Program-made: the position numbers and the translations under genes
Notes under the pieces: generated by a model
The model's input: the letters and a program-made list of their open reading frames with translations, nothing else
Database searches by the model: none
What the model was told of the DNA's origin: nothing
NCBI GenBank assembly: GCA_021199855.1
Contig: JAJQHD010000036.1
Location: forward strand, 91,975-155,974
DNA from: Oscillospiraceae bacterium
GTDB taxonomy: Bacteria > Bacillota > Clostridia > Oscillospirales > Ruminococcaceae
Direction of reading: 5' to 3'
DNA: 64,000 nt
Shown: in pieces, positions 8,630 through 17,440 of the stretch
Layout of the letters: the number at the start of each line of letters is the position of its first letter
How positions within the stretch are numbered: position 1 is the first letter of the stretch

Positions 8630-10144
8630 ATGGCTATGAGAGGAATATATAACTCGGTTACGGATATAAGAAGAAAGGCCTTCACCGAGGTTGCAAGACT
8701 GGCGTATGAAGGCGGAGATTATGCCGAAAAGATAACGGAGCTCCCCTACAAAATAGTCCCGGGAAGCGAAGCTGTTTACCGTGAATCAATATTTCTGGAG
8801 AGAGCTATAGTTGAGGAAAGACTCCGGCTCGCCATCGGTCTGCCTTTGCGACCCATCGACCAGCACGAATCGGTTGCCGACGGAATCGATGCTTCTGCGA
8901 TTTCCGAGAAATACTACGACCCACCGCTTGTAAACATCATCAAGTTCGCCTGCAACGCCTGCCCCGAGTCTCATTATCACGTCACCGACTGCTGTCAAGG
9001 GTGTCTTGCTCACCCTTGCAAGGAAGTCTGCCCGAAGCACGCTATCGAGATTATCCACGGCAAGTCGGTAATAGACCAGTCTAAGTGCATCAAGTGCGGC
9101 AAGTGCGCATCCATCTGCCCTTACGGCGCTATAAATAAAATGGAGAGACCCTGTGCCTCCGCCTGCGGAATGGACGCCATCCATTCGGACGAGCAGGGAA
9201 GAGCACAGATTGACTATGACAAGTGCGTTTCATGCGGCATGTGCCTTGTTAACTGCCCGTTCGGCGCGATTGTAGATAAAGGTCAGATATTCCAGCTTAT
9301 CCACGCCATCAAATCTGGCAAGGAAGTCATAGCGATAGTGGCTCCTGCATTCGTCGGTCAGTTCGGACCTAAAGCAACCCCCGAAAAACTCACAGCGGCT
9401 ATGAAGAAATTAGGCTTTGCCGGAGTAACCGAAGTCGCAATCGGTGCCGACCTGTGCGCTATAGATGAAGCAAAGGACTTCGTCGAGAATGTCCCCGCAA
9501 ATCAGCCGTTTATGGCGACATCCTGCTGTCCGTCCTGGTCGGTAATGGCGAAAAAGCTCTTCCCCGAGTTTGCGGGATATATTTCGATGGCACTTACGCC
9601 GATGGTTCTGACAGCCAGAATGGTAAAGAGTGAGCACCCGGACGCCTGCATCGCCTTCATCGGTCCCTGCGCCGCAAAGAAGCTCGAAGCTTCGAGACGA
9701 AGCATCAGAAGCGATGTCGACTTTGTTCTCACTTTTGAAGAACTGATGGGCATGTTCGAGGCGAAGGAAATCAATTTCGATGAGATTACCCCTAACGAGG
9801 AAGTGCCGCTTAATGAAGGCACCGCAGACGGCAGAATCTTCGCCGTTTCCGGAGGTGTCATCAAGGCTGTTACCGATGTCATCCACGAACTCGAACCCGA
9901 CCGTGAGGTCAAAACCGCATCGGCACAGGGCTTGAAAGAGTGCCGGAAGCTCCTCCAGATGGCGAAAGCCGGCAAATATAACGGTTATCTTTTGGAAGGA
10001 ATGGCTTGCCCCGGAGGCTGTGTAGCCGGAGCCGGAACTCTTCAGCCTGTAGAGAAGTCGAGCTCCACCGTAAACAAGTATGCGGCTGGTGCGGATAAGA
10101 AGAATGCGCTTGAAACCACACATGATTTCGAAATCACGGAATAA
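8630..10144 (+). CDS. Monomeric [FeFe] hydrogenase, group B type
   Basis: 504 residues. It evolves or oxidises H2 with ferredoxin as the likely partner. The N-terminal part has an extra Cys-rich stretch (CNACPES...CCQGC...CKEVCP, about 108-134), followed by two [4Fe-4S] motifs, CIKCGKCASICP and CVSCGMCLVNCP. The H-cluster motifs are TSCCPSW (297-303), GPCAAKK (345-351) and EGMACPGGC (456-464). This layout fits group B hydrogenases of Clostridia rather than the longer group A enzymes. ATG 8630 is chosen over an upstream ATG at 8585, which lies within the promoter; AAGAGG precedes 8630. The maturases HydEFG are not in this window. Confidence 0.93.
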   Translation: MAMRGIYNSVTDIRRKAFTEVARLAYEGGDYAEKITELPYKIVPGSEAVYRESIFLERAIVEERLRLAIGLPLRPIDQHESVADGIDASAISEKYYDPPLVNIIKFACNACPESHYHVTDCCQGCLAHPCKEVCPKHAIEIIHGKSVIDQSKCIKCGKCASICPYGAINKMERPCASACGMDAIHSDEQGRAQIDYDKCVSCGMCLVNCPFGAIVDKGQIFQLIHAIKSGKEVIAIVAPAFVGQFGPKATPEKLTAAMKKLGFAGVTEVAIGADLCAIDEAKDFVENVPANQPFMATSCCPSWSVMAKKLFPEFAGYISMALTPMVLTARMVKSEHPDACIAFIGPCAAKKLEASRRSIRSDVDFVLTFEELMGMFEAKEINFDEITPNEEVPLNEGTADGRIFAVSGGVIKAVTDVIHELEPDREVKTASAQGLKECRKLLQMAKAGKYNGYLLEGMACPGGCVAGAGTLQPVEKSSSTVNKYAAGADKKNALETTHDFEITE

Positions 10145-10148
10145 TCTT

Positions 10149-10216
10149 GTAGGGGCGGATATCATCCGCCCGTGCTTATCGTCGATGGTTTTCGGGCGGA
10201 TAATATCCGCCCCTAC
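10149..10216. repeat. Paired palindromic repeat (REP/BIME-like) before the trp operon
   Basis: Two inverted copies of the GGGCGGAT..ATCCGCCC unit, outer ends GTAGGGG and CCCCTAC, separated by about 20 unrelated bases. The whole can fold as one long cruciform. It starts 4 bases after the hydrogenase stop and may also act as a terminator. A near-identical paired copy is at 54369-54436. Confidence 0.9.
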
Positions 10217-10236
10217 AGAAATATTTAAAAAACCTC

Positions 10237-10265
10237 TTGACAAATCCATTTCAATAGCGTATAAT
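10237..10265 (+). promoter_or_regulatory. Promoter of the trp operon
   Basis: Perfect consensus TTGACA (10237-10242), 17-base spacer, TATAAT (10260-10265). Confidence 0.9.
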
Positions 10266-10271
10266 AATTAC

Positions 10272-10626
10272 CAGATAATCACTTTAAACCGATGAAGCGG
10301 AGATAACGGCAGGTGGCTTCCCGAAGGGAAGTGTATGCGCTGACAGAGAGCGAGGACATTCGATAAGCCGATGGCTATATCGAAGAAGGCTGGGAGCCTC
10401 GTAGAATTGCAGCTTGTCAAATGGACCGCCGAGGGCATGGTCAAAGGGTGGGTGTCAGGATTGGCACAGTCTGAGTATTCCATGACGTTATGCGTGCGTG
10501 AAGCGTAAGGAGTATGTTGGTACTCTCATAAGGGTATTTCTCTATCGCGAGAAATAAATCAAGGTGGCACCGCGGGAATAGCAGATTTCTCGTCCTTGGT
10601 CTTTAAAAAGATCAAGGGCGATTTTT
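10272..10626 (+). promoter_or_regulatory. T-box riboswitch, tryptophan type
   Basis: The long leader before trpE contains the T-box core AGGTGGCACCGCGG (10562-10575) and then a terminator hairpin, CCTTGGTCTTT with AAAGATCAAGG, running into TTTTT (about 10593-10626). An AGAGAG stretch of Stem I is near 10344. The probable specifier triplet is TGG at 10422-10424, followed by A, matching tRNA-Trp and the downstream trp genes. Uncharged tRNA-Trp should stabilise the antiterminator and allow transcription. The T-box call is certain from the core; the specifier position is inferred. Confidence 0.93.
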
Positions 10627-10657
10627 GTTATATTTTTGAAAATTGGAGTTGATATTA

Positions 10658-12121
10658 TTGCCTAATCCAAACTATGATGAGGCTAAAAGGCTTGCTGAAG
10701 GCATGAGCGTTGTTCCGCTGTCGGAGGAGATTTATTCCGACCTCCGGACACCGATTCAGACGCTGAAAATTCTAAAGAAAATGAGTGTGAAATATTATCT
10801 TCTTGAGAGCGTCGAGGGCGGCGACAAATGGGGAAGATACTCCTACCTGGGCTTCGACCCGGCTTTGGAAGTCAGAGGCAAGGGTGAAGATATCGAGATA
10901 ATCTCGAACGTGACAATCAAGCAAAAGTCAAAAGACCCGAATTCGATTCTGCGTGATATCTTGTCCCAGTACAAGAGCCCGAAGGTCGAGGGCTTGCCAC
11001 CGTTCACGGGCGGTTTCGTCGGGTATTTCTCCTATAACTATATAAGATACGCCGAGCCGACGCTGAATCTCAATTTAAGAGATGACGGCAACTTCTACGA
11101 TTTTGATTTGCTTCTCTTTGATAAAGTCATCTGTTTCGACAGACTGCGGCAGAAGATAATCGTCATCAACAACATCAAGACCGACAATTTTGAGGAGAAC
11201 TACAACCGCGGAGTGATGGAGCTCGACCAGCTTTGCACTCTCTTAACGAAAGAGCCCTCCTATTCCGAAGAGTACGCCGGAATCAAGGGCGAATTCAAGC
11301 CGCTGTTCTCAAAAGATGAGTACTGCGGGATGGTTCGCAAAACCAAAGAGTACATCCGTGAAGGCGACATCTTCCAGGCGGTCATCTCGAACCGCCTTGA
11401 AGCGGAGTTTGAGGGAAGCTTACTCAACACCTACCGAGTGTTACGAACCATCAATCCTTCGCCCTACATGTTCTACATGAAGTACGACGATTGCGAGCTG
11501 GCGGGTGCTTCTCCCGAGACGATAGTTTCAATCTCGGACGGCACGGTTTCCACCTTCCCAATAGCTGGAACAAGAAAGCGTGGCAAGACCGAAGCTGAGG
11601 ACAACGAACTCATCTCCGGACTTCTTTCGGATGAGAAGGAGCTCAGCGAACACAACATGCTCGTTGACCTTGGAAGAAACGACATCGGAAAAGTAAGCGA
11701 GTACGGCACCGTCCACGTCGAGGGCTACAAGGAAATTCTCAAGTATTCGCATGTAATCCACATAGCCTCAACCGTTCGTGGAAAACTGAGAGATGGCTTG
11801 GATCAGTTCGATGCATTGTCTGCTGTTCTTCCAGCCGGCACACTCTCGGGAGCTCCGAAATACCGTGCCTGCGAGATAATTTCCGAGCTCGAAGGAGTCA
11901 ACCGCGGAGTTTACGGCGGAGCAGTCGGATATATCGACTTCAAGGGCAATATGGATATGTGCATAGCAATAAGAATGGCGAGTAAGAAAAACGGCAAGGT
12001 CTACGTTCAGGCGGGAGCTGGAATCGTTTACGACAGCGTTCCCGAGAGCGAATATCAGGAGTGCATCAACAAGGCTTCGGCTATGGCGGAAGCAATCAAG
12101 CGCACTTCCGAAGTGAGATAG
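10658..12121 (+). CDS. trpE: Anthranilate synthase component I
   Basis: 487 residues. It converts chorismate plus ammonia (supplied by TrpG) to anthranilate. Conserved chorismate-enzyme motifs are visible: AGASPETIVS, FPIAGTRKRG, DLGRNDIG, AGTLSGAPK and QAGAGIVYDS. An LLES element near residue 45 is part of the tryptophan feedback site. The start is TTG at 10658, because GGAG at 10645-10648 lies at the right distance; an alternative TTG at 10643 overlaps that ribosome site. It is the first gene of a seven-gene operon under the T-box. Confidence 0.96.
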   Translation: MPNPNYDEAKRLAEGMSVVPLSEEIYSDLRTPIQTLKILKKMSVKYYLLESVEGGDKWGRYSYLGFDPALEVRGKGEDIEIISNVTIKQKSKDPNSILRDILSQYKSPKVEGLPPFTGGFVGYFSYNYIRYAEPTLNLNLRDDGNFYDFDLLLFDKVICFDRLRQKIIVINNIKTDNFEENYNRGVMELDQLCTLLTKEPSYSEEYAGIKGEFKPLFSKDEYCGMVRKTKEYIREGDIFQAVISNRLEAEFEGSLLNTYRVLRTINPSPYMFYMKYDDCELAGASPETIVSISDGTVSTFPIAGTRKRGKTEAEDNELISGLLSDEKELSEHNMLVDLGRNDIGKVSEYGTVHVEGYKEILKYSHVIHIASTVRGKLRDGLDQFDALSAVLPAGTLSGAPKYRACEIISELEGVNRGVYGGAVGYIDFKGNMDMCIAIRMASKKNGKVYVQAGAGIVYDSVPESEYQECINKASAMAEAIKRTSEVR

Positions 12122-12132
12122 GAGGCGGTTTA

Positions 12133-12708
12133 ATGGTACTTCTTATAGACAACTACGACAGCTTCACCTATAATCTTGTGCAGTTAATCGGTCAGTTCGA
12201 CCCGGACATAAAAGTCGTCAGAAACGACGCCATCACAGTCTCAGAAATAGAGAAGCTTAATCCGGATAGAATCGTAATCTCTCCCGGACCCGGAAAACCT
12301 AAAGACGCAGGAATCTGCGAAGAGGTTATAGAAAAGCTTAACGGCAAATATCCGATTTTGGGCGTGTGCCTTGGACATCAGGCAATATGCGAGGTCTACG
12401 GCGCAACCGTCACTTACGCCCCGACCCTTATGCACGGTAAGCAGAGCGACATCCACATAGCAAGCGGAAGCGAGATTTTCCGGGGACTTCCCCCGATAAT
12501 CCAGGCGGCGAGATACCATTCCCTTGCGGCGGACAAATACACCATTCCCGACACCCTCCGCATAATCGCAGAGTCGGACGACGGCACGGTAATGGCAGTG
12601 GAGCATGAGAGTGCTCCCACATTCGGAATTCAGTTCCATCCCGAGTCAATAATGACCCCGATGGGCAAAGAAATCATAGAAAACTTTTTAAAAACGGAGG
12701 TATATTAA
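12133..12708 (+). CDS. trpG: Anthranilate synthase component II (glutamine amidotransferase)
   Basis: 191 residues, class I glutamine amidotransferase that delivers ammonia to TrpE. It has the oxyanion motif SPGPGKP, nucleophile Cys in GVCLGHQAI (about residue 79), and the His-Glu pair in FGIQFHPESI near residue 172. The start ATG 12133 follows AGGAGGCGG; the open frame extends upstream into trpE but has no ribosome site there. It is free-standing, not fused to trpD. Confidence 0.96.
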   Translation: MVLLIDNYDSFTYNLVQLIGQFDPDIKVVRNDAITVSEIEKLNPDRIVISPGPGKPKDAGICEEVIEKLNGKYPILGVCLGHQAICEVYGATVTYAPTLMHGKQSDIHIASGSEIFRGLPPIIQAARYHSLAADKYTIPDTLRIIAESDDGTVMAVEHESAPTFGIQFHPESIMTPMGKEIIENFLKTEVY

Positions 12709-12709
12709 C

Positions 12710-13732
12710 ATGGAAAGAATCCAGGAAATGATTGCAAAGGTAGTCGAGAGAGAAGACCTTACATTTGACGAGATGAAAGCCGTTTTCGACGACATAATGG
12801 AGGGCAAGACCACCAACGCACAGATGGGCACATTTTTGGCGGCACTCAGAATGAAGGGCGAGACAATAGATGAGATAACCGCCTGCGCAACGGTCTTACG
12901 TGAAAAGAGCCTCCCGATGGACACCGGAGACATGGACGTTCTGGACATAGTCGGCACCGGCGGAGATGCGGCATATACAATCAACATCTCGACCATTTCG
13001 GCATTCGTAATCGGTGCCGGCGGAGTCAAAATCGGAAAGCACGGTAACCGCAGTATGTCTTCAAAGTGCGGAAGCGTCGACTGCCTCGAACGTCTCGGCG
13101 TAAACGTCAACCTGACGCCTGAGAAGAATCTCGATTTACTCAACAAGATGGGCATGTGCTTCATGTTCGCACAGACCTATCACTCAGCCATGAGATATGC
13201 CGCACCGGTAAGACGTGAAATCGGAATCAGAAATATCTTCAATGTTTTGGGACCACTCGCAAACCCAGCAAAGGCTAAATTGCAGGTACTCGGCGTATAC
13301 GATGAAAAGCTCGTAACTCTGCTTTCTGAGGTTCTTATAAAGCTTGGAATCAAGAGAGCTATGGTCGTCCACGGTCACGACGGACTCGACGAAGCCACCA
13401 TCTGCGACACAACCACTATCAGCGAAATCAACAACGGCAGAGCAGTCAGCTTCTTCCTGAGCCCCGAGCAGGTCGGTCTTCAAAGAGCCGAACCGGGCGC
13501 ACTCCGTGGCGGCACTCCAGAGGAGAACGCAGAGACCGCAAGACGAATCCTCAAAGGCGAGGAGAGAGGACCAAAGCGTGACGCAGTTCTTCTCAACAGT
13601 GCCTTGGGTCTCTACATCGGCGGCGCAAACGGAACTCTTAAAGATTGCGTGGCGCTGGCAGGAAATCTCATCGATACCGGAAAGGCTTATGCGAAATTAG
13701 AAGAGCTCATCAAGCTTTCAAACGAGGAATAA
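12710..13732 (+). CDS. trpD: Anthranilate phosphoribosyltransferase
   Basis: 340 residues. It transfers the phosphoribosyl group from PRPP to anthranilate. The PRPP-binding GTGGDAAYTINIST (about 82-95) and KHGNRSMSSKCGS (about 106-118) are intact, and the length is normal. It starts one base after the trpG stop with CGGAGG upstream. Confidence 0.97.
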   Translation: MERIQEMIAKVVEREDLTFDEMKAVFDDIMEGKTTNAQMGTFLAALRMKGETIDEITACATVLREKSLPMDTGDMDVLDIVGTGGDAAYTINISTISAFVIGAGGVKIGKHGNRSMSSKCGSVDCLERLGVNVNLTPEKNLDLLNKMGMCFMFAQTYHSAMRYAAPVRREIGIRNIFNVLGPLANPAKAKLQVLGVYDEKLVTLLSEVLIKLGIKRAMVVHGHDGLDEATICDTTTISEINNGRAVSFFLSPEQVGLQRAEPGALRGGTPEENAETARRILKGEERGPKRDAVLLNSALGLYIGGANGTLKDCVALAGNLIDTGKAYAKLEELIKLSNEE

Positions 13733-13734
13733 AG

Positions 13735-14508
13735 ATGATTTTAGAAGATATTGCCCGCTCAACAGTCAAGCGGGTCGAAAAAAGCAAGCTTGAAAATCCT
13801 GAGATAGTGGAGCAGGCGCTTTCTATAAAGAAAGAAAAGCCATTCTATCTCGAAGAGAAGCTCCGTGAACCGGGAATCTCGTTTATCTGCGAGGTCAAGC
13901 GTGCTTCGCCTTCAAAAGGGCTGATTGCTCCCGACTTCCCGTATACTGAGATTGCCCGGGACTACGAAAAAGCCGGTGCAGACGCCATCAGCGTTCTCAC
14001 CGAGCCGGAGTACTTCATGGGTAGCAACCAATATCTGAGCGAAATTCGCCAGGAGGTCTCAATTCCGATATTAAGAAAAGATTTCACCGTCGACGAGTAC
14101 CAGATTTACGAGGCACTCACCATTGGTGCTGACGCCGTCCTCCTCATATGCGCACTTTTGGACACCAAAACGCTCAGGAAGTATATCGCCATTGCCGACA
14201 AGCTCGGGTTGTCTTGCATAGTAGAGGCTCATGATGAAACCGAGGTCAAATCCGCACTTTCTGCGGGAGCAAGAATCGTCGGCGTCAACAACCGGAACCT
14301 GAAAGATTTCACCGCCGACATCACCAATTCCGCCCGGCTCCGCAAGCTCGTGCCTTCGGACATTATCTTCATTTCCGAAAGCGGAATCAAGACGAGGGAC
14401 GACGTGAAGAAGCTTGAAGACGAAAACGTCAACGCCGTCCTCATCGGCGAGACCTTCATGCGGAGCGAGAACAAAGCGGCTATGCTTCGGGAATTGCGAG
14501 GATTATGA
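13735..14508 (+). CDS. trpC: Indole-3-glycerol phosphate synthase
   Basis: 257 residues, single-function TIM barrel. Visible are CEVKRASPSKG (about 54-64, with catalytic Lys), RKDFTVDEYQ (about 109-118), VNNRNL and ISESGI. ATG 13735, two bases after the trpD stop, starts the conserved MILEDI sequence; the open frame continues upstream without family similarity. Its stop overlaps the trpF start (ATGA). Confidence 0.96.
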   Translation: MILEDIARSTVKRVEKSKLENPEIVEQALSIKKEKPFYLEEKLREPGISFICEVKRASPSKGLIAPDFPYTEIARDYEKAGADAISVLTEPEYFMGSNQYLSEIRQEVSIPILRKDFTVDEYQIYEALTIGADAVLLICALLDTKTLRKYIAIADKLGLSCIVEAHDETEVKSALSAGARIVGVNNRNLKDFTADITNSARLRKLVPSDIIFISESGIKTRDDVKKLEDENVNAVLIGETFMRSENKAAMLRELRGL

Positions 14509-15128
14509 TGCCGGTAAAGCTTAAAATCTGCGGATTAAAAAGGCGCGAGGATGCCGAGTATTTGAACGAATTCAAGCCTGATTTCGCCGGGTTCGTCTTT
14601 GCCGGGGCGAAGCGCAAAATCGACTTCGAGACGGCGAAAATGCTTCGTGAAATTCTCGACCCGAAAATTAAGACCGTCGGAGTATTCGTAAACGAAGATA
14701 TCGGCTTCATCCAGAGGCTTGCCGACAACCGGATAATCGACTTCGTCCAGCTTCATGGCGATGAGGACAACGGCTATATCGCAAAGTTGCGTTCGGTCTG
14801 CAACCTGCCGATAATCAAAGCCCAGAGAATCGCAAGCCGGGAAGATATCAAGCCGTTCGACGCCGATTACTACTTGTTCGACACCAAGAGAGCGGGCGAA
14901 TACGGCGGCACCGGAGAAAGCTTCAATTGGAGCGTTCTTACGGATATTGAAAAGCCGTTCTTCCTGGCGGGAGGAATAAATCTCGGGAACTTGGACGATG
15001 CGCTGAAAATCGCAACCGAAAAGTCTGCGTTCGCCCTCGACATTTCAAGCGGAGTCGAGACGGACGGATTCAAGGATAAACAAAAGATTCAAGAAACAGT
15101 CAGGAGAGTGAGAAATTATGAGCACTAA
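14505..15128 (+). CDS. trpF: Phosphoribosylanthranilate isomerase
   Basis: 207 residues. It performs the Amadori rearrangement to CdRP. KICGL at the N-terminus holds the catalytic Cys, and FDTK (near 125) holds the catalytic Asp; the LAGGI phosphate-binding motif is near residue 153. It overlaps trpC by 4 bases and trpB by 11, showing translational coupling. ATG 14508 immediately following is an equally possible start. Confidence 0.95.
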   Translation: MMPVKLKICGLKRREDAEYLNEFKPDFAGFVFAGAKRKIDFETAKMLREILDPKIKTVGVFVNEDIGFIQRLADNRIIDFVQLHGDEDNGYIAKLRSVCNLPIIKAQRIASREDIKPFDADYYLFDTKRAGEYGGTGESFNWSVLTDIEKPFFLAGGINLGNLDDALKIATEKSAFALDISSGVETDGFKDKQKIQETVRRVRNYEH

Positions 15129-16317
15129 TCCAAACAGCAAGGGCAGATTCGGCATCCACGGCGGACAGTACGTCCCCGAAACGCTGATGAACGCCGTCAA
15201 CGAGCTCGAAGAAGCTTATAACTACTATAAAAACGACCCAGAGTTCAACCGGGAACTCGACCGCCTTATGCGTGAATACGCAGGACGTCCGTCGCTTCTT
15301 TACTATGCCAAGAAGATGACTAAAGACCTGGGCGGAGCGAAAATCTACTTAAAGCGTGAGGACCTCAACCACACCGGTGCGCACAAAATCAATAATGTTC
15401 TCGGTCAGGTTCTTCTTGCCAAGAAGATGGGCAAGACCCGTGTCATCGCCGAGACCGGAGCCGGTCAGCACGGAGTCGCAACCGCAACCGTCGCCGCACT
15501 TATGGATATGGAGCGCGAAGTCTACATGGGCGCCATCGACTGCGAAAGACAGGCTCTGAACGTCTACCGCATGAAGCTTCTTGGAGCAAAAGTCCATCCC
15601 GTAGAGAGTGGCACCAGAGTCCTGAAAGACGCTGTAAACGAAACCATGCGTGAATGGACAAACCGTGTCAGCGACACCCACTATGTTTTGGGAAGCGTCA
15701 TGGGTCCGCACCCGTTCCCGACGATTGTCAGAGACTTCCAGAGCATCATCAGCCGTGAAGCAAGAGCCCAGATACTTGAAAAAGAGGGCAAGCTCCCGGC
15801 GGCAGTTCTTGCATGTGTCGGAGGCGGAAGCAACTCCATGGGCATGTTCTATCACTTCATCCCGGATGAGGGTGTCCGCCTTATCGGTTGTGAAGCGGCA
15901 GGAAAGGGAATAGATACCGACAAACACGCCGCCACTATGGCAAAAGGCAAATTAGGCATCTTCCACGGTATGAAGTCCTACTTCTGCCAGAACGAATACG
16001 GTCAGATTGACGAGGTCTACTCTATCTCAGCAGGTCTTGACTACCCCGGAATCAGTCCCGAGCACGCTAACTTAAAAGACACTGGCAGAGCCGAATATGT
16101 CCCGATAACAGACGACGAGGCGGTCGACGCCTTTGAGTATCTTTCGAGGACAGAGGGCATCATCCCCGCAATCGAGAGCTCTCACGCCGTTGCATATGCA
16201 ATGAAGATTGCGAAGGATTTCAGTCCGGACGACAGCATCATCATCTGCCTTTCCGGCAGAGGAGACAAGGACGTTGCGGCAATCGCCCGCTACAGAGGAG
16301 TTGATATTTATGAGTAG
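15118..16317 (+). CDS. trpB: Tryptophan synthase beta chain
   Basis: 399 residues. The PLP enzyme condenses indole with serine. PLP Lys lies in [11 protein letters not shown] (about 84-94), and the phosphate-binding GGGSNSMG is near residue 237. ETGAGQHG near 111 marks the conventional TrpB1 form that pairs with TrpA. The start overlaps the end of trpF, and the stop lies inside the start of trpA. Confidence 0.97.
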   Translation: MSTNPNSKGRFGIHGGQYVPETLMNAVNELEEAYNYYKNDPEFNRELDRLMREYAGRPSLLYYAKKMTKDLGGAKIYLKREDLNHTGAHKINNVLGQVLLAKKMGKTRVIAETGAGQHGVATATVAALMDMEREVYMGAIDCERQALNVYRMKLLGAKVHPVESGTRVLKDAVNETMREWTNRVSDTHYVLGSVMGPHPFPTIVRDFQSIISREARAQILEKEGKLPAAVLACVGGGSNSMGMFYHFIPDEGVRLIGCEAAGKGIDTDKHAATMAKGKLGIFHGMKSYFCQNEYGQIDEVYSISAGLDYPGISPEHANLKDTGRAEYVPITDDEAVDAFEYLSRTEGIIPAIESSHAVAYAMKIAKDFSPDDSIIICLSGRGDKDVAAIARYRGVDIYE

Positions 16318-17077
16318 AATCGCAAGCCTCAAAGGCAAAAAGTGCTTTGTCGGATTCCTCACCGGCGGCGACCCTAATCTCGACAAGACCTACGACTATA
16401 TTTTAGACATGGCTGAAGCCGGAGCAGACCTCATCGAAATAGGCGTCCCGTTCTCCGACCCGATTGCCGAGGGAACGGTGATTCAGGAGGCAAATATAAG
16501 AGCATTGAGTGTCGGAACGACCACCGACGGCATCTTCGACTGTGTCGAAAAAGTCAGAAAGAAGACCGAAGTGCCGCTGGTTCTCCTGACATATGCAAAC
16601 CCCGTCTACACCTACGGCAAGGACAGATTTTTCGGAAAATGCGAGGAAGTCGGCATCGACGGCGTAATTGTCCCGGATGTCCCGTTTGAAGAGAAAGCTG
16701 AGTTTTCGGAAGAAGCCAAAGCCCACCACATCGACATCATCTCGATGATAGCTCCGACCAGCGACGAGCGCATCACAAAAATCGCCTCCGAAGCTCAGGG
16801 TTTCCTCTACATCGTCTCCTCAATGGGCGTCACCGGCGTCCGAGAGAAGATTACGACCGATGTCAAGTCGATAGTCGAGAAAGCCAAATCCGCCACCGAC
16901 ATCCCCGTTTTCATTGGCTTCGGAATCAGCACCCCCGAGCAGGTTCACGAATACACCACCTACGCCGACGGCACAATCGTCGGCAGTGCGATAGTGAAAA
17001 TTATCGCAAAGAATGGCGAGAATGCTTCGGAGGAGCTCAGAAGTTACGTAAAAGCTATGAAAGAGGGAACGATGTAG
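16310..17077 (+). CDS. trpA: Tryptophan synthase alpha chain
   Basis: 255 residues. It cleaves indole-3-glycerol phosphate and passes indole to TrpB. Catalytic Glu43 is in [10 protein letters not shown]. The residue equivalent to the classic second acid (Asp60 in Salmonella) is Glu54, in PIAEG instead of ADG, a substitution also found in some other Firmicutes. Phosphate-binding GFGIS is near residue 204. ATG 16310 overlaps the trpB end by 8 bases and starts the conserved MSRI sequence; it is the last gene of the operon. Confidence 0.96.
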   Translation: MSRIASLKGKKCFVGFLTGGDPNLDKTYDYILDMAEAGADLIEIGVPFSDPIAEGTVIQEANIRALSVGTTTDGIFDCVEKVRKKTEVPLVLLTYANPVYTYGKDRFFGKCEEVGIDGVIVPDVPFEEKAEFSEEAKAHHIDIISMIAPTSDERITKIASEAQGFLYIVSSMGVTGVREKITTDVKSIVEKAKSATDIPVFIGFGISTPEQVHEYTTYADGTIVGSAIVKIIAKNGENASEELRSYVKAMKEGTM

Positions 17078-17080
17078 GTT

Positions 17081-17105
17081 TCGGGCGGATAATATCCGCC
17101 CCTAC
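17081..17105. repeat. Palindromic repeat (REP-like) after the trp operon
   Basis: Single right-hand unit ending CCGCCCCTAC, 4 bases after the trpA stop. Together with the copy at 10149-10216 it brackets the trp operon. Confidence 0.88.
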
Positions 17106-17175
17106 ATTTATTAGCCAGCCAAATAGCATTAAAATATTCACATCTCACGCAAACATCCCTTCACGAAAACAAAAT

Positions 17176-17210
17176 GCGGTCTGGTGCATGAAAGTGCTCT
17201 CGACCGCTTT
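17176..17210 (+). terminator. Possible terminator hairpin after trpA
   Basis: GCGGTC and GACCGC arms separated by about 20 bases, then TTTGTT. It is a weak stem with a large loop. The rest of 17106-17260 shows no gene. Confidence 0.4.
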
Positions 17211-17260
17211 GTTATGCAATCTGCACAACTTTCATCAGCGTTTCTTGTATAAAATGACGA

Positions 17261-17289
17261 TTGAAATCGAATGTGAAAAGGTGTATAAT
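17261..17289 (+). promoter_or_regulatory. Promoter of the orphan solute-binding protein gene
   Basis: TTGAAA (17261-17266), 17-base spacer, TATAAT (17284-17289). It leaves a leader of about 145 bases. Confidence 0.8.
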
Positions 17290-17357
17290 CAACATATCCT
17301 AAAATGCTCATTTTTCAATATTAAAGGCGACAATTTTTTAAGGTTGAAAATGGTTGT

Positions 17358-17392
17358 ATGAAATCCCCGCGGATTTCATTTTCGCGTTTTCG
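17358..17392 (+). promoter_or_regulatory. Leader hairpin upstream of the solute-binding protein
   Basis: ATGAAATCC and GGATTTCAT arms around CCGC, followed by TTTTCGCGTTTT. It could be a weak attenuator or an mRNA-stabilising stem. I do not recognise a riboswitch class here. Confidence 0.5.
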
Positions 17393-17440
17393 GGATGACT
17401 TTAGAGAAAACTCTAATGCAAAATTTATTGGAGGTGCTTT

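Noticed and set aside
9410..10249. Long minus-strand open frame opposite the hydrogenase
   Set aside because: Antisense to the conserved H-cluster motifs; no ribosome site and low-complexity-free but non-family sequence. It follows from codon bias of the real gene.
10643..10657. Earlier TTG start for trpE
   Set aside because: The TTG includes part of the GGAG ribosome site; TTG 10658 is correctly spaced.
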